A DNA stretch of 64,000 nt, taken from Boswellia sacra (Eukaryota > Streptophyta > Magnoliopsida > Sapindales > Burseraceae). Position 1 is the first letter of the stretch. Each line of letters begins with the position of its first letter. The stretch covers positions 806,001-870,000 of the forward strand of contig SNVD02002702.1 in NCBI GenBank assembly GCA_013180625.2, read 5' to 3'. Positions 59,597-64,000 of the stretch are shown in pieces. The notes beneath the pieces were generated by a model. That model saw nothing but the letters and a program-made list of their open reading frames with translations, did no database searches and had not been told where the DNA came from. The position numbers were made by a program, and so were the translations under genes.

Positions 59597-60362
59597 AAGT
59601 GATTAGACTAATACTTTGAACGAAACTTTCACCATTAAGAATAATAAAAGATTGCTGAGAGTTTCAACCTGAGAAAAGACATTCTTAACTATTATGGAAG
59701 ACTTACATGGGATAAACTCACTAGGTAATCTTACTTATCTGGTGAGTCTATCCAATTAGGAGATGACACACTATCACGAGAGAATAAGAAAATAGAATGA
59801 CTAATTTGAGAAAAATAAGAAAACTAAGCTAACTCAGCATTGATAATTGAAAAAAAATTTAAAAATAGTAATTATGAACATATGGTACAATATAAATAGT
59901 TCAGTATACCACATTAGCATAGTGACATTGTATACCGGCTTAAGAACATATGATGTAATTATAAATGATTGAATATCTAATACTACATATGGGAGCAAAA
60001 AGAATTGAGAAAATATACTGCAAGCTATGTTAATCTGTATGTACCTATTGCAAATTGCACTTAGCCATTTGATATTCTGTAGTCCAATCATATTATATGA
60101 GCAATCAAAATTTAAAAATAAGCCTATTTTTGCAACCAGAAATAAAGAATAAGTAACTGAAAACTAATGAAGTAACCATGTAGTGGAATGACTGACTTAA
60201 ACTTGATCGTTAACTGAAAAAATACAATTTATGAAACGTAACTTAAATTGCAAAACATGAATAACACAAAAAGGTCTAAGTAAGACAAAGTAAAAAAAAA
60301 AAAATGAGAAGAAGAAGAAGAAAGACTTCACTTGTTTTACAAATGAGTTGCCTTTGCCGACT
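59597..60362. other. 3' flank of TNL-E
   Basis: Homologous to 18074-18831. It contains the uninterrupted site CTTCAAAGGAATTGG (60361-60375) into which the copia element inserted in TNL-B. No gene is visible. Confidence 0.6.
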
Positions 60363-62309
60363 TCAAAGGAATTGGAAATATTCCAGCCTCTTGGGGTGTG
60401 GTTCCTCGTCCTCATCATCTACCTCAACAAGGTTAAAACTTATGCTAATACCTCAGCAAGATTCTGGTCTAGTTATTAACACTCTGCAAGGTTAGCTTTT
60501 TCTATCCCCATTGTAGATTGAAACAAAAATGATAAATTTGATATTGATTTGAACGATTAGCTATTATGCGCTTGGATACTTGGACTGCATGGAAGTTCTG
60601 GTAAGGATTAAAGATTCTCACAAAAACTTAAATTTAGACTAAACAAATTGGAAAGGTCTTTGATACTGGCTGGAATGCTCTCAAATTTGTTTTTCTAGAG
60701 AGAGAACCATCTTAGAGAGGCTAACTGGCCTAGACTTTCGGGTAAATTTGTGATATCACAGTCATCTAGATGTTAATCCATCAAAAAGTTCAAACCTGAC
60801 AAAGAAGGCAATACCAAACCCACTGACTCCAGACCATTACATCTGCCCAAGGATAGTGTAAAACGTTGGTTTAGATGTACAATGGACGATGGTGTTCCTC
60901 TCATGGCAATCCAACGGGCCTTCAGCTCCACCAAAGCTTCTAAACTTCCTAAATCGTTAGACAGTCTTTCAAGTTCTAAACATTCATTGAGAAAAAGATG
61001 TTGAAGATATTTCAATTGACAAAAGCTATCTGGCAAACTCTCAAGCCTCTCACAGCGTTGAAGATCCAATGTAACTAGTCTTGATGGATATTCAATCAAG
61101 AGTAATTTCTTTATTGCAGTTCCACTTAAATATAATCTTTCCACATTACATGGAAATTTTGGAGCCCTTTTGAGGTTAGAGAAGCCAGAGAGAATAACAC
61201 GTGTAAGAGATTTTGAATGAAGACTAGTTGGAAGCCTTCCAAGCCTTTGGCAATCTTTCAGATTCAGTATAACAAGCTTTCGAAGATTCTGAACTGAAGG
61301 AGTGATCTTCACTTATACATCCTTCTAGAATCAACTCTTGAAGATTGATAGCCTTAGAGAGATTTGGGATCGTTCTGAGGCACTTGGAGTGACTAAGGTT
61401 AGAGTGTTTCAACTTAACAAGGTGCTGTCAGAAAGGAAACAAATGATGAACTCAGCTTAGCATCTATTAATACATATATTTATAAATTGCAAAAATAAAG
61501 ATCACCATATATGAATATCAATAGATATACCTCGACACAATTCCAAAGTCGTTTGACTTTGCTACCTGACATATCAAGTCTAACAAGATTCTCTGCATGA
61601 AAACATAATGGTAATGACTTCAGTGGATACCTGTTCCAGCCAAAGCACATTAGTTTAGTGGAAAAAGATTTAAGAGCTTCAAAACCATGCAACTTATTGT
61701 TTTCGGAGTTTGAGTTATATAGTTCAAAGACTCTTAAATTAGGCATCTTTGCAAAAGCATAAGGATCTAAAGTTATATTTCTCACTTTAGACATTTCCAA
61801 GTATATGCCTTGAATTGCTTCAGTCCCCCACAAATCCAGAAGAGTTGAGAAGTTAGTATCAAATCTATAAACTATTTAGTGGTTAAATAATAAAATAATA
61901 ATCTCTTTTTCTCAACTTTATTTCTATAATATTTCATATTCTTATATAGCCATGTAATTGGTTACACTGTTACCACCTGAGCAGCATATATATGAGCAGC
62001 ATAAAAGGTTTAAATTTTCAAGCCAATTTATAAAAAATAAAAATAAAAATGTAAAGTATTATCCAATATTCTCACCTTATTCTTTATGAATAGGCAATGA
62101 ATATGTTGTGATGCCATAAACGGCTACGTTTTCCAAGATCGTAAATGGATGCTTGCTTGACAATTTCTTTGGCCATTTCTTGAGGTAGATCATGCATATT
62201 TATCTTGTGAAGAAATTTATTAACGAGATGACTTGATCTAATCTATGTGGAGAAACCACTACTATCTAAGATGTCTTTTAGAAAACAACTCTTCCAACCT
62301 TTAAAGAAG
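60363..62309 (-). pseudogene. TNL-E: 3' half of a TIR-NB-LRR pseudogene
   Basis: The gene is cut at its NB-ARC exon: at 62309, in the FFKGW motif, an LTR element begins. Remaining parts are a decayed end of exon 2 (to about 62080), exon 3 (61827-61531), exon 4 (from 61424) and the acidic tail. The exon 3 acceptor is AG in B (TTTGTAG|GGGAC) but GG here (TTTGTGGGGGAC). Exon 4 lacks about 4 bases near 61312 relative to B, which shifts the frame. The TAA after the AHN segment is shared with B. The C-JID exon is absent: LRR-end sequence joins the acidic tail (DEDEEPHPKRLEYF), the same fusion as in B. TIR is not in the window. E and B are a pair produced by the segmental duplication. Confidence 0.9.
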
Positions 62310-63187
62310 TGTTGGTGTCAACGTGTGACATACTTGCATGTGCCATGCACATGATGATTTTGGATCAACTTGTGATAAAACTAGAATATTATATTGCTTC
62401 TTATTTTAATGTTTCTTGAAGTGTATTTTAGGAAGTATTTGATTCATAATAAATATCTTCTTAGATTATAACATTATTTAATGTATCCTAGTTGAAATAG
62501 GAGAATATTTATTTATATCCTAATTTCTTTAGGAGTTATTTATATTACTTCCTATTATATTTGTCTTTATCCTAATAAGAGTTTGGTTAAGACTTTTATA
62601 GGATTTTAAGAAGATTTCGATCAGGCATCCCTCTATATATATATAATGTTATGTTTACATAACGTAGTGAAATATGTTAGTTGGGTGAGTGTATGTCACG
62701 ACATTCCAAGAATTAAGAAGAGAGCTACAATGCAAATTGAAATGCTTCATTAATTTAATTTTATAAGTGTTTTATTCATGTATGAGAGGTTGAAATTGCG
62801 TATGAATTTTTTATTAGGCCTGTCTGAGTTAGTATACACTTGAGAGAACTTGCGAGTTAAGTGTTTATGTAATTCAGTGCCAGACATTTTGGTTATGTTT
62901 AACTTAACAGTGTGTTATTAAGTTCTCAGTGAAAGAGAGTAGGCAATGTCACTAGAGTTTAAGATTTTTACGAGATTTTATTTTTCAAAGATTAGGCCAG
63001 TGTGTAAAAGTGAGTTAGCACTGTAAACGAATCTAAAGATTGTACAAATAAGAACTTAATGAATTGCAGCTCTAAAGTTGTCCGTAGATGTAGGTTTTAT
63101 AACCGAACTAATTAAAATCCTCATGTACTAATTTACTTTACAGTTTACCATTATATTACTTATAACTGCATACTTCCAGAACTTACA
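62310..63187 (+). repeat. 5' LTR of the terminal copia element
   Basis: About 878 bp, TG...CA, immediately followed by a tRNA-type primer site. The 5 bases before it (AGAAG, 62305-62309) are the expected left target duplication; the partner lies beyond the window. Confidence 0.75.
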
Positions 63188-64000
63188 ATTGATATCAGAG
63201 CAGGTTCACTAATATACAAGTGAAGAAAAGATCACGTTGTTTTGGAGGGATGGAGCTTATTCGTAATGGAGGATCTGGAACACAACCACCTTTTATTGAT
63301 GATGATCATTATTCATATTGGAAAGTAAGAATGATGATGTATATCAAATCTCTTGATGACAGGGCATAGACCAGTGTGTTTAAAGGATGGACATCGCTAA
63401 CAAAGTTGAATGCTTTGGTGATTATGAACCTAAACCTGAGGAGGAATGGACTGATGAAGAATACCAACGTTCAAACTAAAACTCAAAGGCTCTTAATGCA
63501 ATTTTTTTTTTGCTATGGACTTAAATAAATTTGGACAGATTTCAAGGTGCAAAGTGGCCAAAGAAGCTTGGGATATTCTTGAGGTAAAACATGAAGGTAC
63601 TGCATCTGTTAAAAGATTTAAAATTTAATGATGCATGAGGATGAGTCAATTTTTGAGTTTTACTCTAAGTTATGTCACATCACAAATTTTACATACATGC
63701 TCGGCAAGACTTTCACTGATACAGAAATTGTTAGCAAAATAATCAAATCTGGTCTAAATAAATTTCAGCTATTGAGAAAGTTAAAAATACTGATGAGATG
63801 AGGGTTGATGAACTAATTGGCATTCTCCAAAACTTTGAAATTAATCAGAGTACTAGGAAGCAAAAAGGGAAAAGCATTGCATTCAATATTAAAGCTGAAA
63901 AATCTGATGATGAAAGTAATGATGAGTTTGATGAAACTGATTCCAAACAAATTGTTTTTCTAACAAAAAATTATGTCAAGTTCATGAAAAAGAATTTCAG
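62310..64000 (+). mobile_element. Copia LTR retrotransposon, 5' part (runs off the window)
   Basis: The LTR 62310-63187 starts TGTTGGTGTCAACG and ends CTTACA, with a TATATATATATAATG promoter-like stretch near 62632. A primer site TGATATCAGAGC follows at about 63190. A gag frame starts near 63250 (MELIRNGGSG...DDHYSYWKVRMM), matching UBN2-type copia gag, but it already has stops (TAG near 63368) and frame changes. Later fragments (EFYSKLCHITNF; AFNIKAEKSDDESNDEF) belong to the same gag. Only one LTR is visible. It sits in the TNL-E NB-ARC exon. Confidence 0.85.

Larger units (their letters stand above)
46810..62309. repeat. Segmental duplication, copy 2 (TNL-D, LTR element, TNL-E)
   Basis: The second copy of the block described at 8930-26020, in the same orientation. 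Copy-specific events here are the lesions of TNL-D, the 432-bp triplication and the LTR element at 62310. The Mutator-like MITE at 46056 lies just outside its left edge. Confidence 0.8.

Noticed and set aside
1..64000. tRNA, rRNA or snoRNA genes
   Set aside because: I looked for tRNA A/B-box-like stretches only by eye. The only tRNA-related matches were LTR primer sites, so no RNA gene is claimed.

Overview
The window is nuclear DNA of a eudicot plant. Evidence: very AT-rich spacers, spliced genes with plant-type GT/AG borders, several TIR-NB-LRR (TNL) immune-receptor genes (a class abundant in eudicots and absent from grasses), Ty1/copia retrotransposons primed by tRNA-Met, a plant LINE, and many MITEs. 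I cannot fix the species; a woody rosid would fit, but that is only an impression.

Layout. 1-4.5 kb holds the one ordinary and apparently intact gene, a three-exon coiled-coil protein (minus strand). From about 7.5 kb to the end lies a decayed, head-to-tail cluster of five TNL loci, all on the minus strand: A (9.96-11.6 kb), B (24.1-27.9 kb, with a copia element in its 3' end), C (38.5-43.2 kb), D (48.1-52.8 kb) and E (60.4-62.3 kb, cut by another LTR element). By paralogue comparison the ancestral gene has five exons: TIR / NB-ARC / short linker-LRR / LRR / C-JID plus an acidic tail ending in a PKRLKYF-like motif. A, B, D and E each carry several disabling changes. C keeps every exon and splice site, with a single in-frame TAG in the LRR exon.

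History that can be read. The block A - gag/protease LTR element - B (about 8.9-26 kb) and the block D - gag/protease LTR element - E (about 46.8-62.3 kb) are copies of one segment of roughly 15 kb, and C with its flanks is a third, older relative of the A/D unit. After duplication the copies diverged. A lost about 3 kb between 4-bp microhomologies and gained a nonsense codon. B was hit by a 5.3-kb copia element with a perfect 5-bp target duplication. D gained a stop, two frameshifting insertions and a shifted splice acceptor. E lost a splice acceptor. One gag/protease element expanded a 432-bp segment to three copies.

The spacers are filled with transposons whose boundaries can often be set by comparison with the empty paralogous site: two Mutator-like MITEs (9-bp target duplications), a Tourist-like MITE (TTA duplication), an ORF1-only LINE with a 12-bp duplication, an unclassified 1.2-kb TIR element, and five copies of an AT-rich MITE family that sits upstream of the TNL genes. 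Immune function from this window, if any, would come from locus C, either as a truncated TIR-NB-short-LRR protein of about 711 residues or from an allele lacking the stop. Splice sites and divergence were judged by eye.
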